Positions 34,584 through 44,135 of a DNA stretch of 64,000 nucleotides are shown piece by piece; within the stretch, counting starts at the first letter, position 1, and every line of letters starts with the position of its first letter. Source of the stretch: Obelidium mucronatum (lineage: Eukaryota > Chytridiomycota > Chytridiomycetes > Chytridiales > Chytriomycetaceae); assembly GCA_025765595.1 (NCBI GenBank), contig JAIVFH010000007.1:1-64000 (forward strand). The letters are read 5' to 3'. Under the pieces are notes generated by a model, which was not told the origin of the DNA, made no database searches, and saw nothing but the letters and a program-made list of their open reading frames with translations. Position numbers and translations under genes: made by a program.

Positions 34584-34868
34584 ATGTCAAATGTTCTCAC
34601 TTCAATGCAATCCATGAATCCAAATCTATTATGTCTTGTTACGGCCTCTATTGTTATCTCCTTTGGTATCTGCCTGCTCTGGCTCTGCAGCGGTATGAAA
34701 ATGCAAAATATCAAAGGCTTCTACAACTGCGTCCACGCAACAAACACCAGTTTTACACCACCTGTATATAAAGAGACTAGAAAGAATGTTTCGTCTGTCT
34801 GTAACTTTGATCATATCATTGAAGTTGTCTATGAGGAGGTTGTCACTCTTCCTCGAAGAAGCAAATAA
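34584..34868 (+). CDS. small membrane protein with FxPP...VYEEV tail motif
   Basis: 94 residues in one exon: an N-terminal helix (LLCLVTASIVISFGICLLWL) without an obvious cleavable signal, then a cytoplasmic tail with FTPPVYKET...FDHIIEVVYEEVV and a basic end. The tail is the shared element of the cluster almost on its own, so it may compete for the partner of the larger receptors; that is speculation. The short length lowers confidence, but the motif match supports a real gene. Confidence 0.55.
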   Translation: MSNVLTSMQSMNPNLLCLVTASIVISFGICLLWLCSGMKMQNIKGFYNCVHATNTSFTPPVYKETRKNVSSVCNFDHIIEVVYEEVVTLPRRSK

Positions 34869-35034
34869 AGTTTTTTTCGGAGTCACTTTACCACATATTC
34901 ATATCAATATGTGGCACAGCCGTAGTGTGGCACAGTCCTGTCACTAAAGCAGGGTTTAGGGTGAGAAAATACAATATATAAGCATGATATTCCCCTCTTT
35001 CTGTAATCATAAATCAATAACCCACCTCAATTCC

Positions 35035-35383
35035 ATGCCTTCTCTTCTCTCTACAGCACCTTCGGTTGCCCAAGATCCGCTCTTGAACATTAAAGTCGCC
35101 AAGAAAATGCACGAATCCGCACAAGCCTCTGCGTCCGTCATGTCTTCTGCGTCTGTAACAGCACCATCCGTCGCAAGTTCAACCAACAGCGACTTTTCCA
35201 TCTTGCTGCCAAGACCCAGCTTTTAACATCAAGATTGCTCAAAGAATGAATGAAAAAGCTGGGCTATCAGACTCAACAAAAGTCTCGAGTATTTCCAAGT
35301 CTTCCTCCAGCTCAAGCAACAAGGTTCCAACACCTTTATTCTTCACAAATGGGAGTGAATTTATGTCGAGCAAGTTTATATAA
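35035..35383 (+). CDS. small two-repeat protein of the DPxxNIKVAKK family
   Basis: Two exons (35035-35176, 35214-35383) joined by a 37-nt GT-AG intron give 103 residues. Each exon encodes a version of one motif: APSVAQDPLLNIKVAKKM, then APSVANPAFNIKIAQRM, followed by a Ser/Lys-rich stretch and TPLFFTNGSEF. Without the intron the first frame stops at 35226. The second half matches the gene at 36224-36442 along its length. There is no signal peptide, membrane helix or known domain. Function unknown. Confidence 0.5.
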
Positions 35384-35684
35384 GCTTTTTAGTGAAGTTT
35401 TTTTGCCGGTTTTTCTGTTTTTGACGATTTGGCGCTAAATGCCGCCAGAATTCTTTCACCATATATTTAAAAAACAAATAAAAAAAACGACCGAAACTTG
35501 AAGACAAAAACTATTTATTCACTATTTACTCGATTGAAGCAACACATTTGTGTCTAAAACAAACTTCGTGCCTTGGCGATCTACTTGATACAGCCGCCAA
35601 TTTGGTGATGTAAAATACACCAAGTGTTCAGAATTTACTTCAGATGGTACTGTCTTCTAGATGTAGATTGAAGTCATCGATACG

Positions 35685-35915
35685 CTAGACATTGACTGAT
35701 AGGCCATTGGGTCGAGAATACGTTTGCTGGCCTGACGAAGACGCCGCAGACATGGTAACAGAAGGAGCTCTGGAGGAAGCCGAAGAAGACTTGATGGATT
35801 CAGCTTGCTGTCGCATAACGTCTTGGTTGAGCTTTTTGGCAACTTGGATGTTGACGGCTGGGTCTTGGAGGAACGAGGCAAAGTTTAAGGCTTGCATTGT
35901 AGAGTTGTTTTGCAT
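35685..35915 (-). CDS. small Ser/Gln-rich protein of the DPxxNIKVAKK family
   Basis: 76 residues in one exon: the core FLQDPAVNIQVAKKLNQDV followed by a Ser/Ala-rich tail. The start at 35915 or the Met seven codons on are both possible. About 140 bases upstream lies ACCCTAATTTATATT, sharing ACCCTAATTTA with the upstream region of the neighbour at 36224-36442. Unrecognised family, described here from its three members in this window. Confidence 0.5.
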   Translation of the reverse strand: MQNNSTMQALNFASFLQDPAVNIQVAKKLNQDVMRQQAESIKSSSASSRAPSVTMSAASSSGQQTYSRPNGLSVNV

Positions 35916-36223
35916 TGTTGAGTTGTTTGGGAGTCTGCACCTCCGGCTTCGAGAGGTTCTTTTTAAGCAAGCGATGGAAAAGCGTGGGGTGTGAGGCTGT
36001 CATGATTTCAAAGCGGCCACGATTTTCAGAATTTTTTGCACTTGAAACCCTAATTTATATTGAATTCACTAAATGTCCTGTTGAGCAGCGAGACATAAAA
36101 AAACGTGGATGAAAGCAGTCACTTCAATGTAATTCAAAGACTTTTATTTCTTCGACTCGGATTAAAATACATGCTCTTCTATAAATACAAAAATGATTTG
36201 TGGCCTTGCAGTTTGCATTATTC

Positions 36224-36442
36224 TCAGATGTGTTGGTTGTTGAGGAACCCATTTGGCATAGTGGCAAAGAAGAGAGGGGTTTGGGCCTTTTTGCTGGAAG
36301 AGGAAGCAGCCACAGAACCGTTGATGGAAGGTGGAGCTTGACGGATGGATTCAGATGACTTGGCAGCCTTCAAGGAGAGGCTCTGGGAAACCTTGATGTT
36401 AATGGCTGGGTCGGCAAGGGCGTTCAAGTCGAAAGCTGGCAT
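36224..36442 (-). CDS. small protein of the DPxxNIKVAKK family
   Basis: 72 residues in one exon: MPAFDLNALADPAINIKVSQ, a Ser-rich middle and TPLFFATMPNGF near the end. It aligns with the second half of the protein at 35035-35383 over nearly its whole length (DPA-NIK, Ser run, TPLFF). A clear TATA box lies about 60 bases upstream. The compact promoter and small size suggest strong or regulated expression; this is inference. Confidence 0.55.
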   Translation of the reverse strand: MPAFDLNALADPAINIKVSQSLSLKAAKSSESIRQAPPSINGSVAASSSSKKAQTPLFFATMPNGFLNNQHI

Positions 36443-36502
36443 TTTTGGATCTCTTTGTGAATTGCTTGTTATTATGACGGATTTCGGGGAGAAAGGTCTG
36501 CC

Positions 36503-36510
36503 CTTTTATA
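36503..36510 (-). promoter_or_regulatory. TATA box (TATAAAAG) of the small gene at 36224-36442
   Basis: On the minus strand GGCTATAAAAGGGC lies about 61 bases before the ATG at 36442. Farther upstream (near 36541) is ACCCTAATTTA, also present upstream of the paralogue at 35685-35915. Confidence 0.6.
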
Positions 36511-36778
36511 GCCTTCTTTTTTTTGGAGTTCGCAGTTTTGCAACCCTAATTTAAAAAACTGATATGACAATTTTCGTCTTTCAACTTGACCACGCGCCAA
36601 GCCCACGCACTCAATAAACCCAACATTCCGTTCCGTTCCGGCACTAATTGCAAAGAACCCTATTGAATGTCATGAACCCTTATTTTTGTAGATGTCTGTT
36701 TGAGTGTTTCGACCTTTACTTTGTCTGTTTTTTGATAACAACGTCAAATAATGTGTTGGTTTGTCAAAAGGAAAAACA

Positions 36779-38564
36779 ATGAAAGTGATTATTGTTGGCA
36801 GCGGGGCATTTGGCCTTCCAGCTGCACTCGCTCTCTCCCTTCGCGGTCACAAAGTTACAGTCTTTGACAGACTGCCCGTCCCCGCCGATGACTCTGCCTC
36901 GAACGACATCACCAAAGTCGTACGCCCAGATTATGGAGCCGACGCGCTATACATGGGAGGCAAAGGATACCAAGATTTATGCATCGAAGCCATCAAACGA
37001 TTCAGAGATCTGGATAAGGCGTCGGTCGCGCAAACAGGACGGAAGATTTATTATGAGTGTGGGGTTGCGTTTGCCACCAAAACACCTCAGTGGAATCAAT
37101 ACGAGCGCGATTCGTTCGAGTCTCTTAAATCTACGGCAGAATATAAGAATCTTTTGGAGGTGCTGGAAGAATCTAAAGTGGCAAGATTGTTGGGCAAAGA
37201 GTTCGCTGCACAGTTCCCCAACGGATACATCAACAGGTACACGACGCTCTGCGTTCACTTCCAAAAAAATACTGAAATCGTATTGCGGAATTTTTGCGTA
37301 GAGGAGCAGGATATGCAGACTCTGCGCAGACAGTTGTGCATTACGCCGATTTAGCCAAGAAACAGGGTGTTGAATTCATAGTTGGGGACAAGAAAGGATT
37401 GTTTCTTGAATATATCATCCAAGGCAGGACGTGTGGTTGGAATCAAGACGGCTGATAAAAAATCGCATTTTGCGGATGCCATTCTTATCGCAGCAGGAAG
37501 CTGGACACCGTCGATTCTTCCGGAGCTGAAAGGTCTTTGTGAACCTGCCGGAATGCCTGTCATTCACTTCAAGATTCCGGGTAAAATCTTTTTGATTTAA
37601 CAGAGTGCTGAATCAAGGCTCTAAAAAATTGGCTTTCAGACTCCATGAAAAAGAAATACGAAAGCTCAAACTTTCCTGTTTGGTTTGCCTGACATGGGTC
37701 TCACAGGATTCTATGGGTTTCCTCTAACGACTTCCTCAGAACTCAAATTCGCGTTTCATGGTGCGGGATACAATTCCACATTCCACGAAACAACAAAAGC
37801 AACGGCAGCAAAACCAGTCACCAAAATAACTCCTCGAGATATTCCAAGAGAAAGCATTTTAATGTATCGAAAGTTCTTGAGCACTGTGTTCCCAGAGTTG
37901 AACAATTTGGATATTTCGAGAACCCGACTTTGTTGGTATTGTGACTCTTGGGATGGAAACTTTTACATTGATGCTGTTCCGCAACGGAATGGTTTATTTG
38001 TCGCAACAGGTGGTTCAGGTCATGCGTTTAAGGTACTTACGTATTGATTTTTTGGCGATCAAGACATTTCATCCTTGTCTTAAATACTCTTTATAGTTCA
38101 TGCCTGTTATTGGAGATATTATTGCGGATGTTGTCGAAGGCAAGAAAAACGAATACCATCAATCAATCTTCAAATGGCGTGTTCCGACCAAGGAGGAAAG
38201 AAGCAAAGTCGATAGCTTAAAAATGGAGTATGAGAAGGGCTCCAAACCGTTGGAAGTAATGGTAATGGCCGATCCTGACGATTTTACAGCAGCTGCCTTC
38301 AAAACAGGACGATTGGGAAAGAGAGATTACCGAGCTCAAGAAAAGAGACGTCAAATTATAAAACTGAATCCAAATACCATTTTTTTATTATTATTATTTG
38401 TTTTTCGGCATTGTCATCGTAACAATGAACTCAACAACCACCAACGAACCAACACCTTTCAGCGGGATGTTACTCTCCCAAATGATGATTATCGGAATCA
38501 TATTTGGTTTCACACTCAAGACATCTCTGATAGGCTCAATTGGGACCGGAATACGCCTTATTAA
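36779..38564 (+). CDS. FAD-dependent amine oxidase (saccharopine/fructosyl-amine oxidase-like)
   Basis: Exons 36779-37236, 37302-37580, 37640-38032 and 38097 onward encode a DAO-family flavoprotein: the FAD-binding IIVGSGAFGLPAALALSLRG at the N-terminus, RGAGYADSAQTVVHYADLAK, ILIAAGSWTP, FPVWFA then GLTGFYGFP, and CWYCDSWDGNFYID...ATGGSGHAFKFMPVIGD...FKWR. These point to the amadoriase / L-saccharopine oxidase branch, which oxidises secondary amines with release of peroxide. Two one-base problems: an extra base in the GGGG run at 37384-37387 (a 43-nt intron from 37381 is the alternative) and an extra T near 37690. The final frame runs past a likely natural end and overlaps the next gene's start by 140 bases, so the true stop is uncertain. 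Confidence 0.7.
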
Positions 38565-39407
38565 GGAATACAAGAATTTCTGGAAAGTCGCAGCCATCAT
38601 CTGTAGCTTCAACTTTTGGTGCATCACGTTTACAAGTCTATTTGCAATCAATTTTTTCCATCATGAGCCGCAGTATTGCGTCCCGACGTCGTTTTGGCTC
38701 AACTTTTCAAGCCACGTCTTTTTCTTTCATTTCGACTTTTTCCTGCTGTATAAAACCGTGGCAATCAGTCAATGGAATAAGACAGTATGCATATTCAGTG
38801 CTGCTTTATTGGTACACAGAATCGGTTGGGCTATCGCAGACTTGGCCGAAAGTAAAGGCGTTTGGAATGATGCAACTGGATGCGAATGTTTGTGGCTTAT
38901 AAATACTATTGGAATTTTTTTCTCTAAGAATTCAACCAGATTCCCAAGATCCTTTAACCGGTCTTGGATACAATGGCGCCGATGTGAGTATAAAGTTTCA
39001 ACAAAACTTACCTCACCTTAATTTGGCTAACGAACCCCCCCACGCAGCTGATTTGCGACGCCTTTGCAACTATAACATGCATTCTCTTCAACTACCACAT
39101 GATGACACAAAAATGGGCAACCCTCGTTCGCACACTGGTTCAAGAAAATATTCTCCGATCCCTTGTGATTGTTACAATGAACTCCATCATGCTGTATTCA
39201 TCTGCTCACATCACTGATGCGTTTTTAATGAATCTGTGTTATGCCTGTCAGAACTATGTTTACTGCGTGGCAGTCAATTCTGAATTGTATTGGAGCGAGA
39301 AACGAAAGAACATTATTCGAAACAAGAGTAATGAAAGTCGAGAACCAGAGGAATTAATAACACTTCCACAAGGTCAAACTACACGGAAGGAATCAGTGAA
39401 AAAATGA
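38425..39407 (+). CDS. seven-helix membrane protein
   Basis: Three exons (38425-38891, 38929-38983, 39048-39407; introns 37 and 64 nt) give 293 residues with seven predicted helices, among them MIIGIIFGFTLKTSLIGSIG, VAAIICSFNFWCITFTSLFA, CIFSAALLVHRIGWAIADLA and NILRSLVIVTMNSIMLYSSA. A short basic C-terminus follows. The layout suggests a receptor-like 7TM protein, but no class motif (DRY, NPxxY) is clear. The 37-nt intron restores the frame before IQPDSQDPLTGLGYNGAD and has a T-rich tract before its AAG end. Confidence 0.55.
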
Positions 39408-39625
39408 TCATTGGCCATAGTGCTTTAACAATTTATCAATCGTTCAATAGACCAAAAAAATCAAAAGACAATAGACTTTCTGTGTTTTTATGTCTCAATT
39501 AAATTGGAACAAAGATCTATTGTTTGAATACAGGAAAGGAAAAAAGCGAACAACTCAAAAAAGGGAATAGATGTAGACAAATAATTGTGTGGGTAGGAGG
39601 GTGACAGGTGAAAGTGTGACCAGAT

Positions 39626-40653
39626 TTACATGGCCAAGAAGAAGGCAAACAGTCCAGCGAGGATAGGCAGATCCGGTCTGGGTCGCTCCGCTGATACCTC
39701 CGGCCTTGATTTGGTTGGCAGTGTATGATGCAGCTGTAAAAAATTGTAATTTAGAAAATGTGAAAATTTTCATGAATTAATCAGAAAAGACACTCGAAGG
39801 AGATTTACAACAACACATACCTGGAGCAGTTGGGGTGTTTCCGGCTGGTGCCTTGGTGGTGGTGGCAGCAGCCTTGGTGGTGACATCGTCTTCACAGTCC
39901 TCCTCAACTTCCTCACAGTCTTCCTCAACCTCTTCCTCACAGTCATCGTCAGCGTTGGTGGTTGGCTTAACGTTGGCTGGTGGAGGAGTGGTAGTCTTGG
40001 CGGCAGCTCCAGTGGTGCAGGTGGTGGTGGTTGGGTTGTTGTTCGCTGGTGGAGGAGTGGTGGTCTTGGCAGCAGCTCCAGTGGTGCAGGTGGTGGTTGG
40101 GTTGTTGTTGGCTGGTAGCAGCGGTGGTGCTCTTTGGGGCTGGTGGTGGGGCAGTGTAGGCTGGGTTGGTTGGAGTGTTGTTGGCTGGAGCTCCGGTGGT
40201 GGTGGCCTTAGCTCCGGTGGTCTCACAGGTGGTGGTTGGGGTGTTTCCAGCTGGAGCTCCGGTGGTGGTGGCCTTAGCTCCGGTGGTCTCACAAGTGGTG
40301 GTGGTTGGGGTGTTTCCGGCTGGGGCACCGGTGGTGGTGGTGGCAGCAGCAGGCAGTGGTTGTGTCACAGGTGGTGGTGGTTGCAGCTGGGGCAGCAGTG
40401 GTGGTGGCAGCAGCGTTGGTAGTGGCGGCGGCAGTGGGTAGGCGGGGGCAGCGGCAGTGGTGGTTGGGGCAGCTGGAACGTAGGCAGTGGTGGATGGAAC
40501 GACTGGCGCTGGTGGGTCAACGTTGTAGACGTAGTCGGTAGTGGTGGCAGCAGGAACTGGAGGTGGTTGGACCGTGTATGGGTTGACAACTGGAGCAACT
40601 CCAGCGGTGGCAGAGGCGGCAATGGCGAGGATGATAACCTGTCTAGCGTTCAT
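39626..40653 (-). CDS. Thr/Pro/Ala-rich secreted wall protein, probably GPI-anchored
   Basis: Signal peptide (MNARQVIILAIAASATAGVA), then Pro/Thr/Ala-rich repeats: TTTGAPAGNTPTTTCETTGAKA units, then PPPANNNPTTTCTTGAAAKT units, an acidic Cys stretch (DCEEEVEEDCEEVEEDCEDD) and a second exon (39733-39626) ending in a hydrophobic tail ILAGLFAFFLAM typical of GPI signals. The intron is 87 nt. Two +1 shifts are needed, near 40110 and just before ATCCTCGCTGG (near 39660). With both, exons sum to 312 codons. Codon use is strongly biased, as in highly expressed genes, so errors in the assembly are likelier than decay. Role: cell-surface coat (inference). Confidence 0.6.
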
Positions 40654-41402
40654 GGTTGCTCTAATTCTATGGTGTATTTTTTTTCACTTGGAAGAAGGAG
40701 CAAATTTCAGAGAACAACAACCAATTTGGAAAATTGTTTTTCTTTTTTTAATCACACGGCTTGCATGCTCGTGAGTGTCTTGTAACAAAGCAACCAAAAT
40801 CGAAAAGCTGGGATCCTTGCCAGGCTCTGTACTGCTTATAATTGGACGTGTTTTCGGTGCAACAATGAGTGGGAAAGAACGCAGTGACAGGTTTCTTCTG
40901 ACCATCGCAAGTGTCTATTTGTGATACCCGTCCAACAACGAAAATAAGTAATTAAACAGAGAAACGTTGGCAATCTGTGATATATTTCAGAACTGCGTCT
41001 TTCTTATGGTCTTACACTATTCTACTTTCGATTTTGTTGAGAATAGTTAGAAGAAGGACATAGACGATGACTCAACAACAATGTTCTCTTTAAACGTTCA
41101 CGCCTAATATATTGGCACGTAGCCTAATTTAAGTATTCATTGGCAATCTTTGACACGAACGATGGAGAAATATAACATCCGTGGTCAAGCACTGGCATTT
41201 GCAACTGAAACAACACTTATGCAGATTACACGGCCCAACAATAAGCAATTCAATCGTGATTTTATTCAAGTTTCTTTACTACGTTTCTTTCATTTTTTTT
41301 TTCTTCATGCCCCTCTCTCACCACGTTTGTGTGAATAAGCGAAATTTGAAATCGTGAAACAGCATACAACAAAAAAAAAAAACAACGCAATCCAAAACAA
41401 TA
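40654..41402. other. divergent intergenic region, no gene seen
   Basis: About 750 AT-rich bases between the wall-protein gene (minus) and the VIT1/CCC1-like gene (plus), presumably holding both promoters. Short frames lack coding character. Confidence 0.5.
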
Positions 41403-42535
41403 ATGACTGTCGAATCCATAACAGCTGATGTGAATCGATCTTCGAGTTCAATGGACAGTCTCACGTCCGTCGTGGTTGTAGATGCATCATCCTCAAAGGC
41501 AAAGTCATTAGCCGATTCTCACCTTGAACCACACTTTGGAGGTGCCGAGATTGTCAGAGTGCGTATTAAAGCAATTCCCGTAGTGAAACAGAAGGTTTTT
41601 TGCAAATGGCTGAACCCATGTTGTCGCTACTTTTTTTTTACTAGGATATCGTTGTTGGTCTTTCAGATGGATTGACGGTTCCGTTTGCTTTAACCGCCGG
41701 TCTTGCGTCTCTTGGGAACTCACGATTCGTTGTCATTGCTGGAATGGCTGAGATTGTTGCGGGTGCGATTGCAATGGGATTGGGTGGGTACTTGGCCGGA
41801 CGCAGTGAAATCGAACATTACGACAGTGAATATGCAAGAGAAGAAAAAGAAGTGCGCGAAGTTCCTGAACGAGAAGAAGAGGAAATTCTGGAGATTTTTG
41901 AGGTATGTTTTTCTTTCTTTTTTTTTGTGTGTGGCTGTTTTCGAACTTGAGTTGTTTTTTTGAACATGGTTCTTTCTTCGATTCTAGCCGTATGGACTGG
42001 ACCGTGCTGCTCTTGAGCCTCTTTTGGGAAACTTGAAGGCGCATCCAACCCAATGGGTGGAATTCATGATGAAGTATGAACTGAATTTGGAGAAACCTGA
42101 TGGCAGTCGAGTGTGGATCTCTGCATTAACGATTGGCGGAAGCTACTTTGTGAGTGTTCACTTTTCTTCTTCCGCATTTCGGTTGATATGGTTTTTTTTA
42201 AATTGCCATTGTATATAGATGGGTGGTCTTGTCCCGTTGATTCCATACATTGTTATCCAAGATTCTTTGACTGCATTATATGTATCATGTGGCTGTACAC
42301 TCCTCGTTCTTTTCATTTTTGGATTCGTGAAAGGGCGGGTTGTTGGTGTCAGTTCACCACTTCGGTCAGCTCTGGAAATGATGTTTGTCGGTGGGGCTGC
42401 TTCCGCAGCTGCTTTCGGAATTGCAAAGGTTTGATATTATTATTATTATTATTCTTATTATTACTTTCGTTTCCTTTTTTATGTTTCTTTCAATTCTCAT
42501 TACTTTTCATCCAGGCAATGCCCCGACCTGAATGA
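41403..42535 (+). CDS. VIT1/CCC1-family vacuolar iron/manganese transporter
   Basis: Five exons (41403-41558, 41645-41902, 41988-42149, 42219-42428, 42515-42535) give 268 residues. Seen: DIVVGLSDGLTVPFALTAGL (first helix of the family), GMAEIVAGAIAMGLGGYLAG, the charged cytoplasmic metal-binding loop (SEIEHYDSEYAREEKEV), and the C-terminal helices GGLVPLIPYIV and MMFVGGAASAAAFGIAK. The family exchanges Fe2+ or Mn2+ for protons into the vacuole. Length and helix order match CCC1. The last exon encodes only AMPRPE. Confidence 0.9.
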
Positions 42536-43149
42536 TCTTCACCCCTCACAACTTTACCCCATCGCTTATTCCTGTACTTGCAGTTTTTTTTGTGTGTAAT
42601 TAAAATCCAAAAGTCAAAAGAACAATGAACAAAAGATCTTTCGAAATTTTGAAACTGTTGGCTTGTATGGCAATTCTGATAAACTATGGAATAGCAGCCA
42701 GAATGCGATGGCAGATATGCTCAAATTCAGCAAGCAATCAAAGCCGCGTGCTTAAATGTCTCAACTATCGTTTTTTGAAATTTTCTCCTTTTTAATCAAA
42801 TGTTCAATGGTAAAATGAAATTTTTCGCTTCCAATTCTCGAGGATATTCTTGCATCGACACAAAAGATATAATACAAAGCTTTATGGCATCAATTGAGGG
42901 TTTTACATTCGGTTTTGTTTCTTTTTCAGAGGAAACCTTGAAAGCTCCTTTCCCACTAATCAGCAGATACAGAGCTTAGTCCGAGGAAATGTTGGGGATT
43001 AAACCAACATATTCCTGATTGAGTGGTGGTGATGTCGAGCACCGTTATTGTATTTAATCAATATCAAATTTTTCTAAGAAAAAGGCGCTTAAATTTTCCA
43101 CTTCCTTTTTTTTTGATTGCAGTGTTTTTCGTAAAGTTTCCTCCTGAAA
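42536..43149. other. intergenic, no gene seen
   Basis: About 600 AT-rich bases with no convincing frame or repeat. Confidence 0.5.
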
Positions 43150-43855
43150 ATGCACGGCTCTGGCGCCACGACCCTTCTTCTCGCCACTGCGGCTGCTGCG
43201 GCTTCTGCGACCTTTGAATTGCTCACGCCGCCGGCGCGCCCCGTGGACGCCAGCACGATGCACACGGGTCCCTGTGGCGGCCAGCGCCTCGGGCCCCGGA
43301 CCAGCTTCCCGCTCGTCGGCGGCGAGATCCGCTGGCGCGTCCTCGTGGCGAACCGCTACGTGCGCACGCAGATCGCCGTGACGAGCGGCGACGCGCCGCC
43401 GACGGCCGCCGACTTTGCGGCAAACAAACTCGGGCCGCTCGTCGGCTCCGAGGCCGCGGCGCCGCTCGTCGTCGTGCGATAAGGCGTCTTCAACTGTGGG
43501 TACTAGTACTTCTGCTACCACTGAAGAGGCTACTACTAGTGCGACTTCTACTACTGCGGCTACTACCGCAGCAACTACTGCGGTCACTACTACAGTCACT
43601 ACTACGGCCACTACCGCTGCTACTGCAACTGAATCTGCTACTACCGGTACAGCCACTACAGCCTACCAAGTCGAATCCACCACCACCACTGGCAAGTCTA
43701 TTTCTACCAATGAATCTGGCACCACAATTTGTGCTACAACTTCTGCCCAGAAGGCGAGCACACAGGCAAACAATCTCTATGCAAGCAATGCAGAGGGTGC
43801 TGCTACGATGATTGGGGCTGCTATGATCTTGTTGACTGCCAGTCTCTTTATTTAA
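43150..43855 (+). CDS. BIM1/X325-like surface protein, probably GPI-anchored
   Basis: Signal peptide (MHGSGATTLLLATAAAAASA) then FELLTPPARPVDASTMHTGPCGGQ-RTSFPLVGGEI, the start of the copper-binding LPMO-like X325/BIM1 domain. The domain seems cut short at LGPLVGSEAAAPLVV. A Thr/Ala/Ser stalk (ATTSATSTTAATTAATTAV) and a hydrophobic GPI-type tail (AAMILLTASLFI) follow in the +1 frame; the first frame stops at 43480-43482. So one extra base, an unrecognised intron or loss of the domain's second half is needed. The domain part is extremely GC-rich while the stalk is not. The His that starts mature BIM1 proteins is not visible. Confidence 0.55.
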
Positions 43856-44135
43856 AACACCAAATGATATGATTTCTTTCTCACGGAAGAGCTTAGAATA
43901 AATTCAGTGTGATTTTTTGAAATGTTTCGATGGGCTTGAAAAAATAGAGATTGAGTGCTTATGGAGTTTTGAGTGCTCTAGCTGTCGAGTTTCCATTGAG
44001 AACGAGGAATGATCAGCGATAGGCTGAGTTTCTGGCTCCTTTGCGAGATTGTGTCGCATCCTTTTTGCGATTTACATTGTATTCTTTAGGACACAGTCGA
44101 AATCTGCCTTCATCCTGAACATTCAGTCTGAAAAA

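Noticed and set aside
38909..38928. Suspected frameshift in the T7 run of the 7TM gene
   Set aside because: A 37-nt GT-AG intron (38892-38928) with a T-rich tract restores the frame, and the same size of intron occurs elsewhere in the window.
39835..40541. Long Gly/Val/Trp-rich plus-strand frames
   Set aside because: They are antisense shadows of the Thr/Pro/Ala-rich wall-protein gene, forced open by its repeats.
42430..42460. TTATTATTATTATT tract as a possible microsatellite feature
   Set aside because: Short, and located within an intron of the VIT1/CCC1-like gene; unremarkable in AT-rich introns.
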